Shown here: positions 1-8,869 of the stretch, one piece after another
Position numbering within the stretch: the first letter of the stretch is position 1
Layout of the letters: each line of letters starts with the position of its first letter
DNA from: Bacteroidota bacterium
GTDB lineage: Bacteria > Bacteroidota > Bacteroidia > Bacteroidales > Paludibacteraceae
Assembly: GCA_017860295.1 (NCBI GenBank)
Contig: JAFNAS010000001.1
Location: forward strand, 1 to 64,000
Direction of reading: 5' to 3'
DNA: 64,000 bases
The notes under the pieces: model-generated
The model's database searches: none
What the model saw: only the letters and a program-made list of their open reading frames with translations
Told to the model about the DNA's origin: nothing
Translations under genes and position numbers: made by a program

Positions 1-1151
1 ATAAAGTTCGTAGAGGCGAAACACTTTCGGGAATTGCAGACAAATATGGTGTATCCGTAACTCAACTCAAACGATGGAATGGCATTTCGAAAAACAAGCT
101 CAAGCCGGGATCACGCCTCACAATTCAGGTAACTGAAAAACAGGTTTTTGTTGCGAAATCTACCAAAACGCAACCTGAAAATTCAAACAGATCCGAAACG
201 AAAGCCAATCCTTCCGACAAAACACATATTGTCGCCAAAGGGGAAACATTATACTCTATTGCGAAAGCACACCACATTTCGGCTCTTAAGATAAAAGAGT
301 GGAACAACCTTACCAACTACCTCGTACACGAGGGAGATACGTTATCGTTCGAGCCCAAAACAACGTTAATCCCGATAAAAGAGCACAAATCGGTTAATGA
401 CACGTCACATGTACAACAAGCAGAAAGTCAAACACAAACAAAAGAGCAGAAAGAACCGAATATCAAACCGGTCTTTACCAATACCCAGCCCACAGTCAAA
501 ATCGACACGCTTTCTACTACCTACAAAGTAAATAAAACACACATCGTACAAGAAGGAGAGACTCTCGAATCAATTGCTGAACTCTATCAGGTAACTCCTG
601 CTCAAATAAAGGCATGGAACGGTATATCCAGAAGAAGAAGCAAAGTCTCCACGGGACAGAAGCTCATTATTGAAACCGTAAGAAAAGAGTATGTTTTGGT
701 AGCAGCCAAAAAGAAACGTCCGGTAGCCACCAAAGGGAAAACCACATCTGAAACGATCAAAACAAACGAGCCGGAAGTGGGATCTTCGACACCGACTAAA
801 CCGGCTGAGACCAAATACACGGTAAAAAAAAGAGAAACACTCTTTTCTATCGCTAAAACAACTAACCTCACCGTTGACCAGTTGAAAGAGTACAATCATC
901 TTTCATCTACCGATGTAAAAGAGGGATTGGTATTGAATTTGATTCCCGATTCCACAACGACGATTACTTCAAAAAAAGCAGAAACAACGACCAATCAAAC
1001 AAAACGTATTAGTTACACGGTGAAACCCGGGGACACACTTACCTCCATTGCAAAAGCACACAACGTATCTGTTGATGAACTGAAAGCGGCCAATGAAATG
1101 GAGTCGGGAGAGGTCAATATCGGGCAACAATTGCAAATTCCAGTACAATAG
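1..1151 (+). CDS. LysM-repeat protein, 3' part (5' end outside window)
   Basis: The reading frame is open from base 3, so the start lies upstream of the window. Five LysM peptidoglycan-binding repeats are visible: at the very start ([14 protein letters not shown]), near 222-345 ([12 protein letters not shown]), 541-670 ([12 protein letters not shown]), 816-945 ([12 protein letters not shown]) and 1012-1148 ([12 protein letters not shown]). Lysine-, threonine- and serine-rich linkers separate them. Such a run of C-terminal LysM units is usual in membrane-bound lytic transglycosylases of the MltD type and in other cell-wall proteins of Bacteroidota, but the catalytic part cannot be seen, so the enzyme class is open. 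It ends five bases before truA and is probably co-transcribed with it. Confidence 0.85.
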   Translation, partial: KVRRGETLSGIADKYGVSVTQLKRWNGISKNKLKPGSRLTIQVTEKQVFVAKSTKTQPENSNRSETKANPSDKTHIVAKGETLYSIAKAHHISALKIKEWNNLTNYLVHEGDTLSFEPKTTLIPIKEHKSVNDTSHVQQAESQTQTKEQKEPNIKPVFTNTQPTVKIDTLSTTYKVNKTHIVQEGETLESIAELYQVTPAQIKAWNGISRRRSKVSTGQKLIIETVRKEYVLVAAKKKRPVATKGKTTSETIKTNEPEVGSSTPTKPAETKYTVKKRETLFSIAKTTNLTVDQLKEYNHLSSTDVKEGLVLNLIPDSTTTITSKKAETTTNQTKRISYTVKPGDTLTSIAKAHNVSVDELKAANEMESGEVNIGQQLQIPVQ

Positions 1152-1156
1152 AATTC

Positions 1157-1951
1157 GTGAAACAAAGATATTTCATCTGGCTTTCGTATAACGGAACTCA
1201 CTACCACGGATGGCAAATACAACCAAACGGAATATCCGTGCAAGAACAACTTCAAAAAGCTATTTCGTTGCTGTTGAGAAAACCGACGGATGTAATAGGA
1301 GCCGGACGCACAGATGCCGGAGTACATGCACGAACGATGGTGGCCCATTTCGATGGCGAAAAGATAGAAGACCTTACTCTATTTGTAAAAAAACTGAATG
1401 GGGTTCTCCCAAATGACATTGCAGTCAGAGAACTAAAGAGAGTCAAATCCAACGCACATGCACGCTTCGACGCACTGAGCAGAACATACGAATACTGGAT
1501 TTCACCCGAAAAAGATCCGTTTCATCTCGAATCAGCCGCTAGGATACACAGTTCCCTCGATTTTGAAGCGATGAATAAAGCGGCTGCAGTTCTGAGCGAA
1601 TATCTCGATTTTACCAGTTTCAGCAAACTCCATACCGACGTCAAAACCAACAACTGTACCATCACACAGGCATATTGGAAAAAACGTGGCGATCTTTGGG
1701 TCTTTACCATTACGGCCAACCGCTTTTTACGAAACATGGTCAGAGCCATTGTGGGCACGTTGTTGAAGGTAGGAAGAGGACAACTTGACACCAACGCTTT
1801 TCGCGCTATTATTGAAGCCAAAGACAGAGGACAAGCAGGCACCTCGGCCTATGCTCATGGGCTATATTTAATAGATATATCCTATCCGAAAACTATATTT
1901 GAGCAGGACGAATGTACCAATCCGACTCTTTCAAATGTGCAACCGGAATAA
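1157..1951 (+). CDS. truA: tRNA pseudouridine(38-40) synthase TruA
   Basis: 264 residues, the usual TruA length. TruA isomerises uridines 38-40 in the tRNA anticodon stem-loop. The catalytic motif [11 protein letters not shown] lies at residues 48-58, with Asp53 as the expected nucleophile. The family pattern [10 protein letters not shown] is at residues 11-20, and the C-terminal [16 protein letters not shown] segment is also characteristic. The start is GTG at 1157, five bases after the LysM gene; no ATG gives the full N-terminal strand. The sequence is complete and shows nothing unusual. tRNA-Asn follows downstream under its own promoter. Confidence 0.95.
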   Translation: MKQRYFIWLSYNGTHYHGWQIQPNGISVQEQLQKAISLLLRKPTDVIGAGRTDAGVHARTMVAHFDGEKIEDLTLFVKKLNGVLPNDIAVRELKRVKSNAHARFDALSRTYEYWISPEKDPFHLESAARIHSSLDFEAMNKAAAVLSEYLDFTSFSKLHTDVKTNNCTITQAYWKKRGDLWVFTITANRFLRNMVRAIVGTLLKVGRGQLDTNAFRAIIEAKDRGQAGTSAYAHGLYLIDISYPKTIFEQDECTNPTLSNVQPE

Positions 1952-2013
1952 AAACCTGATAACGAATATCCTAAAAAAAAGTTCAATTTTAGCACGAAAA
2001 AGAGAGCCGAATA

Positions 2014-2045
2014 TTTGCTGGTTTCAAAAAAACAATTTACCTTTG
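2014..2045 (+). promoter_or_regulatory. Bacteroidota-type promoter of tRNA-Asn
   Basis: TTTG at 2014-2017, a 20-base spacer and TACCTTTG at 2038-2045 fit the Bacteroidota consensus TTTG / TAnnTTTG. Transcription would start a few bases after 2050, about 55 bases before the mature tRNA. Confidence 0.7.
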
Positions 2046-2105
2046 CATCACTTTTCCGAGAGACATCAAGGCTAACAAAAGCCGATGAATAAAGGAAAGT
2101 AACCT

Positions 2106-2179
2106 TCTTCAGTAGCTCAGTCGGTTAGAGCACCTGACTGTTAATCAGGGGGTCGTAGGTTCAAGTCCTACCTGAAGAG
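2106..2179 (+). tRNA. tRNA-Asn (anticodon GTT)
   Basis: A complete cloverleaf can be drawn. The acceptor stem TCTTCAG pairs with CTGAAGA, followed by discriminator G at 2179. The anticodon stem is CCTGA/TCAGG with loop CTGTTAA, giving anticodon GTT. The T arm is GTAGG-TTCAAGT-CCTAC. CCA is not encoded. Confidence 0.97.
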
Positions 2180-2182
2180 CGA

Positions 2183-2210
2183 AAGCCACTCAAATGAGTG
2201 GCTTTTTTAT
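2183..2210 (+). terminator. Rho-independent terminator after tRNA-Asn
   Basis: A 10-bp perfect stem (AAGCCACTCA / TGAGTGGCTT) with a two-base AA centre is followed by a T run. It starts four bases after the tRNA and abuts the end of the opposite-strand ABC gene, so it may serve both directions. Confidence 0.85.
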
Positions 2211-3928
2211 TTTTTTGCACTCGATAAAAGTCGATTCAGATCAATAACCTGATCAAACCACGGAATCAGACTCTCCCGGTGAGTGACAAAAATAATCGTA
2301 ATCTCGCTCTTGAGTGCCGACAGACATTGCAAAATAAGCGATTCGGTATGGGGGTCGAGTGCCGAAGTTGCCTCATCCAGCAAAAGTACTTTCGGAAAAC
2401 GGAGCAATACTCGGGCGAGAGCCAATCGTTGCCGCTCCCCACCCGAAAAATGATACGGGAAGTTTGTTATAATCGCATCAAGACTCTCTCTTTCGCGCGT
2501 AACAATTTCCACCGCATTCACTTTAGCCAGCACCTTCATAATCTCCTCATCGCTTACCTCATAAGGCGTATCCCACGTAAGATTTTCGCGCATAGTACCA
2601 TCGACAAAGTGCGTTTCCTGAGTCAGATAGCCTATCTGCTGTCTCCAGAGCGCCCCCTGTTCTCTCGAAAGTACACTTCCCCCAATCGACAAAAAACCGG
2701 TTTGCGGGTGTAGTAAACCTGTAATCAAATCAAGCAGTGTAGTTTTACCTTTGCCCGACTGTCCAATAATACCGGTAACAGAATGTGCCGGGATCTGAAG
2801 ATTGATCGCCTTGAAAACGAGATTACCATTGCTATAAGCAAAAGATATATCCTGCAGCATAATGTCTCCGCAAAAATGATTGTCAGTTACCAGAGTCCCT
2901 GCATCAAAAATAGTATCCGATAACGTTTTATCCATAGAAATAACAAGGTTGGCCGACTGAAGATTGGAAACAATCATATCGAGATACGTGTTGCAACTCG
3001 TAAAAAGCGGGAACAGACGTCCGAACAACAGAATCAAGACAAAAATAGAGGTGAGCGGAAGTGTATCGATGCGATATCCGACATAAATAACGAATACCAA
3101 TCCAACAATTCCGGCTGTGGTAAAGATTAATTGTGACAGAGCCCGGTTTTTGTTTTGTTTGCGTTGCAAATGAAGCATCCTGGTATTCATGCCATTGTAT
3201 TTTTCGTAATAAAACTGTTCGGCATTATGAACCTTAGCTTGTTTAATCATTGTCCAGAAATCATCTATCTGTTTGGTCATCTGGCGAAAGATACCGATGT
3301 TTGAGCCCCCAAAAGCAAGGGATTGCAGAATGAACTTTTTGAGTAATAAAAAACTAACAAGACCAACCAACAGAATAAGGCCGGTAAACTTAACCGAAAC
3401 AAGCAACGACAAAGCCACATTGGCTGCGATCAGAATAACAGATGTAATCAGATTCATCAAAGCAAAATAGTAAGTCGACACTTTGGGTATTTCATTCGAC
3501 AACACCTGAAGATGCTTATGCCTACTTTTACTGGTCAACAACTCCCAATCTGACATAACGATTTTACGAAACAACCGCCCCCGCAGAGTATGAATAAAAC
3601 GCTGCTCATACTCCGACTGCCATTGCGATTTGTAGTAGCCAAGCAGAGCAATCAGTGTCAAGAGCACAACAAAACACACAAGAATGGATTCGAGTGAAAG
3701 TTGAAATCCCATGCGATCGGTGACACCTTGCAACCAATCGACAATTTTATTGTGTGCAGCCGACGGCTGAGTTTGATCCAGCAAACTCAGAAGAGGAATC
3801 AACATCACAATAGATATACCCTGATTGAAGCCCAATAATAGGGTAAGCAGAAATACACCAACCAGTTTCACCGGATTGTTCCGGTAAAAGAGGCTAAAAC
3901 TTTGTATAATTTGGCGGCTACTACGCAT
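2207..3928 (-). CDS. ABC exporter, fused membrane and ATPase domains (lasso-peptide exporter candidate)
   Basis: About 573 residues. The N-terminal half carries hydrophobic membrane segments (for example VGVFLLTLLLGF and ILVCFVVLLTLIALLGYY). The C-terminal half is an ABC ATPase with Walker A GQSGKGKTT, signature FSGGERQRLALARVLL and Walker B VLLLDEATSALD. This layout is that of half-size exporters that act as homodimers and expel peptides or lipids. It lies in a gene group with lasso-peptide genes and would be the D component that exports the product and gives self-immunity. I take ATG at 3928; a TTG two codons earlier is possible. It overlaps the upstream nucleotidyltransferase by 8 bases, so the two are translationally coupled. 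Export of the peptide is inferred from context. Confidence 0.88.
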   Translation of the reverse strand: MRSSRQIIQSFSLFYRNNPVKLVGVFLLTLLLGFNQGISIVMLIPLLSLLDQTQPSAAHNKIVDWLQGVTDRMGFQLSLESILVCFVVLLTLIALLGYYKSQWQSEYEQRFIHTLRGRLFRKIVMSDWELLTSKSRHKHLQVLSNEIPKVSTYYFALMNLITSVILIAANVALSLLVSVKFTGLILLVGLVSFLLLKKFILQSLAFGGSNIGIFRQMTKQIDDFWTMIKQAKVHNAEQFYYEKYNGMNTRMLHLQRKQNKNRALSQLIFTTAGIVGLVFVIYVGYRIDTLPLTSIFVLILLFGRLFPLFTSCNTYLDMIVSNLQSANLVISMDKTLSDTIFDAGTLVTDNHFCGDIMLQDISFAYSNGNLVFKAINLQIPAHSVTGIIGQSGKGKTTLLDLITGLLHPQTGFLSIGGSVLSREQGALWRQQIGYLTQETHFVDGTMRENLTWDTPYEVSDEEIMKVLAKVNAVEIVTRERESLDAIITNFPYHFSGGERQRLALARVLLRFPKVLLLDEATSALDPHTESLILQCLSALKSEITIIFVTHRESLIPWFDQVIDLNRLLSSAKK

Positions 3929-4946
3929 GAACAATTCTTCGTTTAATGTAACTATAGGGACGATAGAGCAGATACACGATTCGGGAAGATGAGCGAATGC
4001 AAAACAGATCGCCCGTCGAAATAGCCATTGATTGCAAGACTCTCAGCTTATAGACACACGACTTGCAAAGCAACAATCTGTATCGAAGATCTGCAAAGCT
4101 GCTCCAAACAGAACCCTGCTGTGGAATATCTTCGTTTATAATTTTCAATGGATACGTTTTCAAAAAGAGTGGCATCTTACCGACTGTCAATAGCGGCTGC
4201 GAAATATTGAAAAAATGGTGCATAAGAAAACCCGCTTGCGACACCATTCGCTCGGCTTTCAACCGCATCATCAACTCCTTCCATTTTGCAGGATCAATTG
4301 TCTCAAAAGGAAAATCTTTGATATCAATCAACCATTTTAACCGTTGCCAGCCATGTTTGGAACCATGAAGAACAAGATACAACAGGTTCAGCTCCGGAGC
4401 AAAAACCGTCACTTCACGTCCCAAAAATGAGACTTGCTGTCTGTTATTTTCCACGATCCGCCAAAACTGTTTCGCTCGGATAGGAAACGAAGTATAAACC
4501 GACCAGTGAATTTCCACCATAAATTTATGGATTTGATGGACATACGCCAAATGATGTACCGAATCCATCAACAACTTTTGACGGGAGCTCTCTTCCGGCC
4601 ACGATAAATTATCGACGCCCAAATAACCCTGCGACACCAATAGCCGATTCACCCGATCCATATCCGCACGATCAGACAACAACAAATCTATATCGTGCGA
4701 AAGACGCACCGAAGGGTCGTTGTAGAGTTGCTGCGACAATACAGGCCCTTTCAGGCACAAAAATGGGATATCGTTCTTTTGCAGCAGATCAATTATCGGA
4801 ATAAAGTACTTGATTTTGTCGAGAATTTGCATTTTATCCGCCAAAAACTCTTTTTGACCGCCCTCTCCCAACAAACAATCAATTTGCTGATGACTCAGAC
4901 GATGTCTGGAATAAAGATATTCTCTGCTCAAAATTCTGTTTATCAT
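3921..4946 (-). CDS. Nucleotidyltransferase-family protein of RiPP/lasso clusters
   Basis: 341 residues. It resembles the uncharacterised nucleotidyltransferase family (NTP_transf_5 type) often found in lasso-peptide and other RiPP gene groups. The core pattern is CLKGPVLSQQLYNDPSVRLSHDIDLLL at about residues 63-89, with DIDLL giving the paired metal-binding acidic residues. In described lasso clusters with an HPr-kinase-like gene (paeninodin, pseudomycoidin), a homologous gene accompanies the kinase and is linked to further modification of the phosphorylated C-terminus. It is transcribed together with the ABC exporter and divergently from the kinase gene, sharing a 234-base AT-rich region. 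The exact reaction is not known from sequence. Confidence 0.8.
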   Translation of the reverse strand: MINRILSREYLYSRHRLSHQQIDCLLGEGGQKEFLADKMQILDKIKYFIPIIDLLQKNDIPFLCLKGPVLSQQLYNDPSVRLSHDIDLLLSDRADMDRVNRLLVSQGYLGVDNLSWPEESSRQKLLMDSVHHLAYVHQIHKFMVEIHWSVYTSFPIRAKQFWRIVENNRQQVSFLGREVTVFAPELNLLYLVLHGSKHGWQRLKWLIDIKDFPFETIDPAKWKELMMRLKAERMVSQAGFLMHHFFNISQPLLTVGKMPLFLKTYPLKIINEDIPQQGSVWSSFADLRYRLLLCKSCVYKLRVLQSMAISTGDLFCIRSSSRIVYLLYRPYSYIKRRIVHA

Positions 4947-5130
4947 TCCGTATTAAATAAAAGTCAACAAAATCCTAATTATAACATTTTAAAAACACAA
5001 AGATAACGTCACATAGACTTAAATTTTGTTTATTTATTCTTTACATAATTAAATTAGCCTATATTAATCAATAAATAACTAATACATAATATACAAATAG
5101 TTAATTTAATTTAACCAGGTTAATTTACCC

Positions 5131-5161
5131 TTGATTTACGCATAAATTTTTCATATATTTG
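5131..5161 (+). promoter_or_regulatory. Promoter of the kinase gene
   Basis: TATATTTG at 5154-5161 is a perfect TAnnTTTG -7 box, and TTGA at 5131-5134 stands at the right distance for the -33 box. It is 19 bases before the kinase ATG. The rest of the 4947-5180 divergent region is very AT-rich without other recognisable sites. Confidence 0.6.
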
Positions 5162-5180
5162 ACAAAGCTTTATATAAAAA

Positions 5181-6083
5181 ATGCATCAGTACTTTGGATT
5201 CGGATTAAAGATTGAATCGGAGCTCGAATTTCCGGAGCTGTTAGAAAGTACGTTTGTTCAGGCAGACGTTACTATTTCAGTTGGTGATCTGAGCCAACGT
5301 AAAACAGCTACCATTGAACAAAAAGACGACGAATTCTTTTTTTCGGTAAAAGAGGTCGCCTGTTATCTGGCTGTTCAGGGAAAACAACTGATTATTGATT
5401 CCGAGAAGGGAGGCGCAGATCCCCGAAGCATCCGGCTGTACGCGTTGGCCACCGTAATGGCAGCCATCCTGCTGCAGCGGCAGACCATTCCGTTTCATGC
5501 TTCGGCTATCTCCGTCGACAATAAACTCATCCTTATCTCGGGAGAGTCGGGTGCAGGGAAATCGACGGCACTGACCGGATTAATCTTGCGGGGGTACAAG
5601 GTCTTTAGTGATGATGTGGTTGTGTTAAATCGCACCGAGCCGGATGGCGTTTCGGCTTTCGCCTCCTACCCGATGATAAAATTGTGGCACGACTCCATTA
5701 CGGCCATAGATCATCCGCAATTCAGCGATTGTTCGTTTCGGATTCGGCACGATTTGGATAAGTACGGATTCTTTTTTCACGATACGTTTGTAAAGCAGGC
5801 CCGACCGATCTCCTCGCTGATTATTATCAAAAAAGGAGAACAACCGACCTGCACGATGCGAAAATTAGAAGGGACAGAAGCCTTCGCCGAAGCGTACCGT
5901 CAGCTATATCGGCCGTCGTTGATTCGGGGCAAAGAGCAAAACACAATTTGTTTCCGAACCATATCGGCATTGGCAAATACAGCAAGAATCGTTGAAGTGA
6001 CCCGTCCGGCAGTGTGTCCACCGGAGCAGTTGGTCTCATTTATCGAGCAGGAGTTATTGCAACCGACTGCTTGCCTAGTTTAG
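5181..6083 (+). CDS. HPr-kinase-like protein, candidate lasso-peptide kinase
   Basis: 300 residues. The fold signature is that of HPr kinase/phosphorylase: FHASAI (His106), then the P-loop GESGAGKST at residues 121-129, then GYKVFSDDVVVL with an acidic metal-binding pair. It lacks the N-terminal HprK regulatory domain and no HPr gene is nearby. Homologues in lasso clusters (PadeK of paeninodin, PsmK of pseudomycoidin) phosphorylate the side chain of the C-terminal serine of the precursor. The precursor 360 bases downstream ends in Ser, which fits that role. The gene is followed by the cyclase remnant on the same strand. The function is inferred from motif and context. Confidence 0.85.
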   Translation: MHQYFGFGLKIESELEFPELLESTFVQADVTISVGDLSQRKTATIEQKDDEFFFSVKEVACYLAVQGKQLIIDSEKGGADPRSIRLYALATVMAAILLQRQTIPFHASAISVDNKLILISGESGAGKSTALTGLILRGYKVFSDDVVVLNRTEPDGVSAFASYPMIKLWHDSITAIDHPQFSDCSFRIRHDLDKYGFFFHDTFVKQARPISSLIIIKKGEQPTCTMRKLEGTEAFAEAYRQLYRPSLIRGKEQNTICFRTISALANTARIVEVTRPAVCPPEQLVSFIEQELLQPTACLV

Positions 6084-6143
6084 GGCATATGACTTGAGAC
6101 GTAAAAAAACATATTATAGAAATCTATCAATCCATCCAGTATC

Positions 6144-6380
6144 ATGAGCGCCATCTGGGGTATCATTAACAAAAAAGGAAAACCTATCGGTCAGCAACTT
6201 GTCGATGCGGTCTTCACTTCTATTGCACACCGCGCAACCGATGGCAAGGGATTGTGGATAGAACAGAATATTGCTTTGGGACACTGCCTTTTGAAAGTAC
6301 ACCCCCAGCAAACCTTCGAGAACCAACCGGAACAATTGTCGGACCTTATCATTACTGCCAATGTCCGTTTGGATAATTAA
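6144..6380 (+). pseudogene. N-terminal remnant of an asparagine-synthetase-like lasso cyclase
   Basis: 78 residues matching only the first part of the glutaminase-like domain of lasso cyclases. It begins MSAIWGII and ends ITANVRLDN followed by TAA. In the complete cyclase at 6680 the same RLDN motif is at residues 76-79 and here at 75-78, so the frame is full up to this point and then stops. The synthetase domain is absent. Like the complete protein it lacks Cys2, the catalytic glutaminase residue. I read it as the stump of an older cyclase gene that followed the kinase and was cut when the precursor/cyclase module arrived or was rearranged. A functional short protein cannot be excluded. Confidence 0.7.
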
Positions 6381-6407
6381 TCCGAATTAGCTATAACTAA
6401 AAATATC

Positions 6408-6415
6408 TATTTTTG
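6408..6415 (+). promoter_or_regulatory. -7 box of the precursor promoter
   Basis: TATTTTTG fits TAnnTTTG and lies 31 bases before the precursor ATG. No clear TTTG is seen at the -33 position. It suggests the precursor is transcribed separately from the kinase gene. Confidence 0.45.
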
Positions 6416-6445
6416 CTACATTTATTTAAATTAAAAACGTGAATT

Positions 6446-6580
6446 ATGAAAAACAACGAAGAAAACAAACTTAACGAAGTTTGGGAAAAGCCGATGCTTA
6501 CCGCACTTAATGTAAACAAGGATACAAAAAACGGTGTTGGTGATACTTCAGATTTTGATGATGGCAATACCTATAGCTAG
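6446..6580 (+). CDS. Lasso-peptide precursor (A peptide), 44 residues
   Basis: The short gene runs from ATG 6446 to TAG 6578-6580. The leader contains WEKPML at residues 13-18, matching the (Y/W)xxPxL motif that B1 proteins recognise, then LNVNKDTKN. The conserved leader threonine is Thr27. If the core starts with Gly30 it is GVGDTSDFDDGNTYS, with Asp36 or Asp38 (core positions 7 and 9) as ring acceptor. If Thr27 is strictly at position -2, the core starts with Asn29 and Asp36 (core position 8) closes the ring. The last residue is Ser44, the site that HPr-kinase-like lasso kinases phosphorylate. The core is unusually acidic (five Asp). It sits directly before the cyclase gene, as in known clusters. 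Confidence 0.82.
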   Translation: MKNNEENKLNEVWEKPMLTALNVNKDTKNGVGDTSDFDDGNTYS

Positions 6581-6599
6581 GATGGTAATCGTTGAGAGT

Positions 6600-6641
6600 C
6601 CACGTCCATCCTAAATTAGGATAGACGTGGATTTTATTTAT
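6600..6641 (+). terminator. Hairpin between precursor and cyclase (probable attenuator)
   Basis: A long stem at 6600-6630 pairs CCACGTCCATCCTAA with a complementary arm ending in GACGTGG, with one C-A mismatch. It is followed by ATTTTATTTATT. It stands 20 bases after the precursor stop and 39 bases before the cyclase ATG. Such leaky terminators keep precursor mRNA in excess over enzyme mRNA in RiPP operons. Confidence 0.7.
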
Positions 6642-6679
6642 TCAGATTGAGAACGTCTTTTCTTTGGTAAGATTAAATT

Positions 6680-8572
6680 ATGAGTGTTATTTTCGGGCTA
6701 TTTTATAGAGACGGCAAGTCTGTTTATGGAGAACTTGAGACAATGTATTCGGGGATGAAACACTTTCCTCACGAACGGCACGCTTTTGCTGTTGAAGGTA
6801 ATTGCGGATTCGGGCATATATTGACTTATAACACGCCAGAAGCAGTGAACGAATCCATGCCGAAGTGGGTCGAAGCGGCACGGATTATGTTTGTCGCAGA
6901 GGGTCGCCTTGATAACCGAGAGGAGCTTTATAATGCACTCCATATCCCACCAAATGAGCAAAACGGAATACCTGACGGTGACCTGATGCTCAATGCCTAT
7001 CTAAAATGGGACGAAAATTGTGTGAACAGGTTGATGGGCAAGTGGTCGTTTGCCGCTTTCCATGCTGACGAGCAGCGGCTCTTTATTGGCCGTGACAAGT
7101 GGGATTATTCCGATATTGACTATTATGAAGACGAGAAGGTTTTCGCTTTTGCAACATCCGAGAAAGGGCTTTTACCGTTACCGTTTATTAAAAAGGAAAT
7201 AGATGAGCTAACGATTGCTAGACTGCTTATCGTCTGGCCCGGCGATTTCGACAAATCATGTATCAAAGGGTTAAAACATCTGCTACCGTCCCATACGCTG
7301 CGTGTTACACGGGAGAAAGCGGAATTGCGCCGCTATTGGAATTATGCAGACATTCGTGTGCGTGAGGGACTGAAACTTGAAGACTATGTGGAAGACCTTC
7401 TTGACAGTTTCAACAAGGCGGTAGCGTGCAGGTTGCGTTCGTACAAGCCGGTGGCGGCTACGCTTAGCGGTGGCATGGATTCAAGCTCGGTTTGTATTCT
7501 TGCTGCGGAACAACTTGTACAGCAAGGAAAGCGTCTTAAAACTTACAGCCATATTCCTCAATTTTCACCATCCCATACGCTTTCAGAACAATACCAATGC
7601 GGAGATGAACAACCATTTATTGAGTCTGTTGTTGATGCCGCCGGCAATATAGATCCGGTGTTTCTTGACTCTGCGGGAATATCACCACTGGAAGGGATCA
7701 AAGAACTGATCCTGATGTGTGGAAAGCCTTTTCACGGTGCCTGTAATGCCTATTGGATACTTGATATTTTTAAAACTGCTGTGAAGGAGAACTATGGAAC
7801 GATACTCATGGGAGCATTTGGCAACGCAACTATCTCTTGGAGCGGGATTGAAGATGCCCTTCCTGCGGGCGAAATTTTCAAGCATTACGGTTTAAAAGGT
7901 CTTATCAGGAAAAAGCTAATCAAGCCTATCCTTTTCGGAAATACGCCTTTTGCTTTTATTTATAAGCGAATGGCTTTCGGCGAACAGCCATGGGATAGTA
8001 GATCCTACTGCTCAAAAACGTTTGAAGAGTCTCTGAATCTTACAAAACGGATCAAAGCATCTGGTTTCGACCCAACTTTCAGATGTCATTACCCGGATCC
8101 AAAAAAACAAACTATGCGGATTTTTGACACAAATATTACAAGGCTCTCTTTTGGATCAACCATCGGATGTGAAACAGGGCTTGAGCTACGTGACCCAACC
8201 GGTGATCCCCGCGTGATAGAAAGTGCACTATCCATTCCTCACGAGCTATTTTTTGGCGAAATGGACAAATGGGTTTTGCGTACAATGATGAAAGGCAGAC
8301 TGCCCGATGCAGTACGCCTGAACACGAAAAAAGGGAAGCAAAGCTCTGATGTCCCAGCAAGGCTTTTTGCACACCGCGACGAGATGGATCATGTTTTTGC
8401 AGAGATGGAAGCATCAGGCTTCGGCAGGATTGTCGACATGAAGCGAATTCAGGCAGAGTGGAAAACGTTGAAGGCCGATTGTGACAACTATCCCGTTAAT
8501 CAGGCCGCACACTTACTACGACATATTGCAGCGTTTGTGATGTATAGGACAAATGACATCAATTCACTTTGA
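6680..8572 (+). CDS. Lasso cyclase (asparagine-synthetase B homologue, C protein)
   Basis: 630 residues. An N-terminal glutaminase-like domain (residues 1 to about 200, with RLDN at 76-79) is followed by a synthetase domain carrying the PP-loop ATP site LSGGMDSSS at 262-270. In true asparagine synthetase residue 2 is Cys; here it is Ser (MSVIFGLF), so the glutaminase half cannot use glutamine in the usual way. That is the pattern of lasso cyclases, which adenylate an Asp or Glu side chain of the core and join it to the new N-terminus. It directly follows the precursor and hairpin. Base use is more AT-rich than in the housekeeping genes. A general amidotransferase role is the alternative but is unlikely in this context. 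Confidence 0.9.
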   Translation: MSVIFGLFYRDGKSVYGELETMYSGMKHFPHERHAFAVEGNCGFGHILTYNTPEAVNESMPKWVEAARIMFVAEGRLDNREELYNALHIPPNEQNGIPDGDLMLNAYLKWDENCVNRLMGKWSFAAFHADEQRLFIGRDKWDYSDIDYYEDEKVFAFATSEKGLLPLPFIKKEIDELTIARLLIVWPGDFDKSCIKGLKHLLPSHTLRVTREKAELRRYWNYADIRVREGLKLEDYVEDLLDSFNKAVACRLRSYKPVAATLSGGMDSSSVCILAAEQLVQQGKRLKTYSHIPQFSPSHTLSEQYQCGDEQPFIESVVDAAGNIDPVFLDSAGISPLEGIKELILMCGKPFHGACNAYWILDIFKTAVKENYGTILMGAFGNATISWSGIEDALPAGEIFKHYGLKGLIRKKLIKPILFGNTPFAFIYKRMAFGEQPWDSRSYCSKTFEESLNLTKRIKASGFDPTFRCHYPDPKKQTMRIFDTNITRLSFGSTIGCETGLELRDPTGDPRVIESALSIPHELFFGEMDKWVLRTMMKGRLPDAVRLNTKKGKQSSDVPARLFAHRDEMDHVFAEMEASGFGRIVDMKRIQAEWKTLKADCDNYPVNQAAHLLRHIAAFVMYRTNDINSL

Positions 8573-8746
8573 TTTATCACCATAAAAGAGTACCAGAAAG
8601 CAGCTCCAAGACAATATTTTACCCCACACTCTCACCTTCCTTAATCCCCTGAAGACTCGCTGTATGAAGAAATGTCATAAGATCTTTAGTCGAATCCACT
8701 TGTCTATGGCTAAAATAGCATTACAGAGGGCAAAACTAATACAATT

Positions 8747-8785
8747 AATAAGATAGTTGTCGGCAAAGTCGGCGACTATCTTATT
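8747..8785 (+). terminator. Hairpin downstream of the cyclase gene
   Basis: A 16-bp stem including G-T pairs: AATAAGATAGT pairs with ACTATCTTATT and the inner arms TGTCG/CGGCG extend it around the loop GCAAAGT. The following TTGTTGT is a weak T run, so termination is likely but not certain. The rest of 8573-8869 shows no convincing gene. Confidence 0.5.
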
Positions 8786-8869
8786 GTTGTGTAGACGTAT
8801 TTATATGATAAACCGGAATATGTCATAAGACTTCAAACTGAAGATGCATATTCACAACTACCATTTCGT

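Noticed and set aside
8664-8756. Short frame starting MKKCHKIF between cyclase and methyltransferase as a second precursor
   Set aside because: No (Y/W)xxPxL motif, no acidic ring acceptor at a fitting place, and its end overlaps the hairpin.
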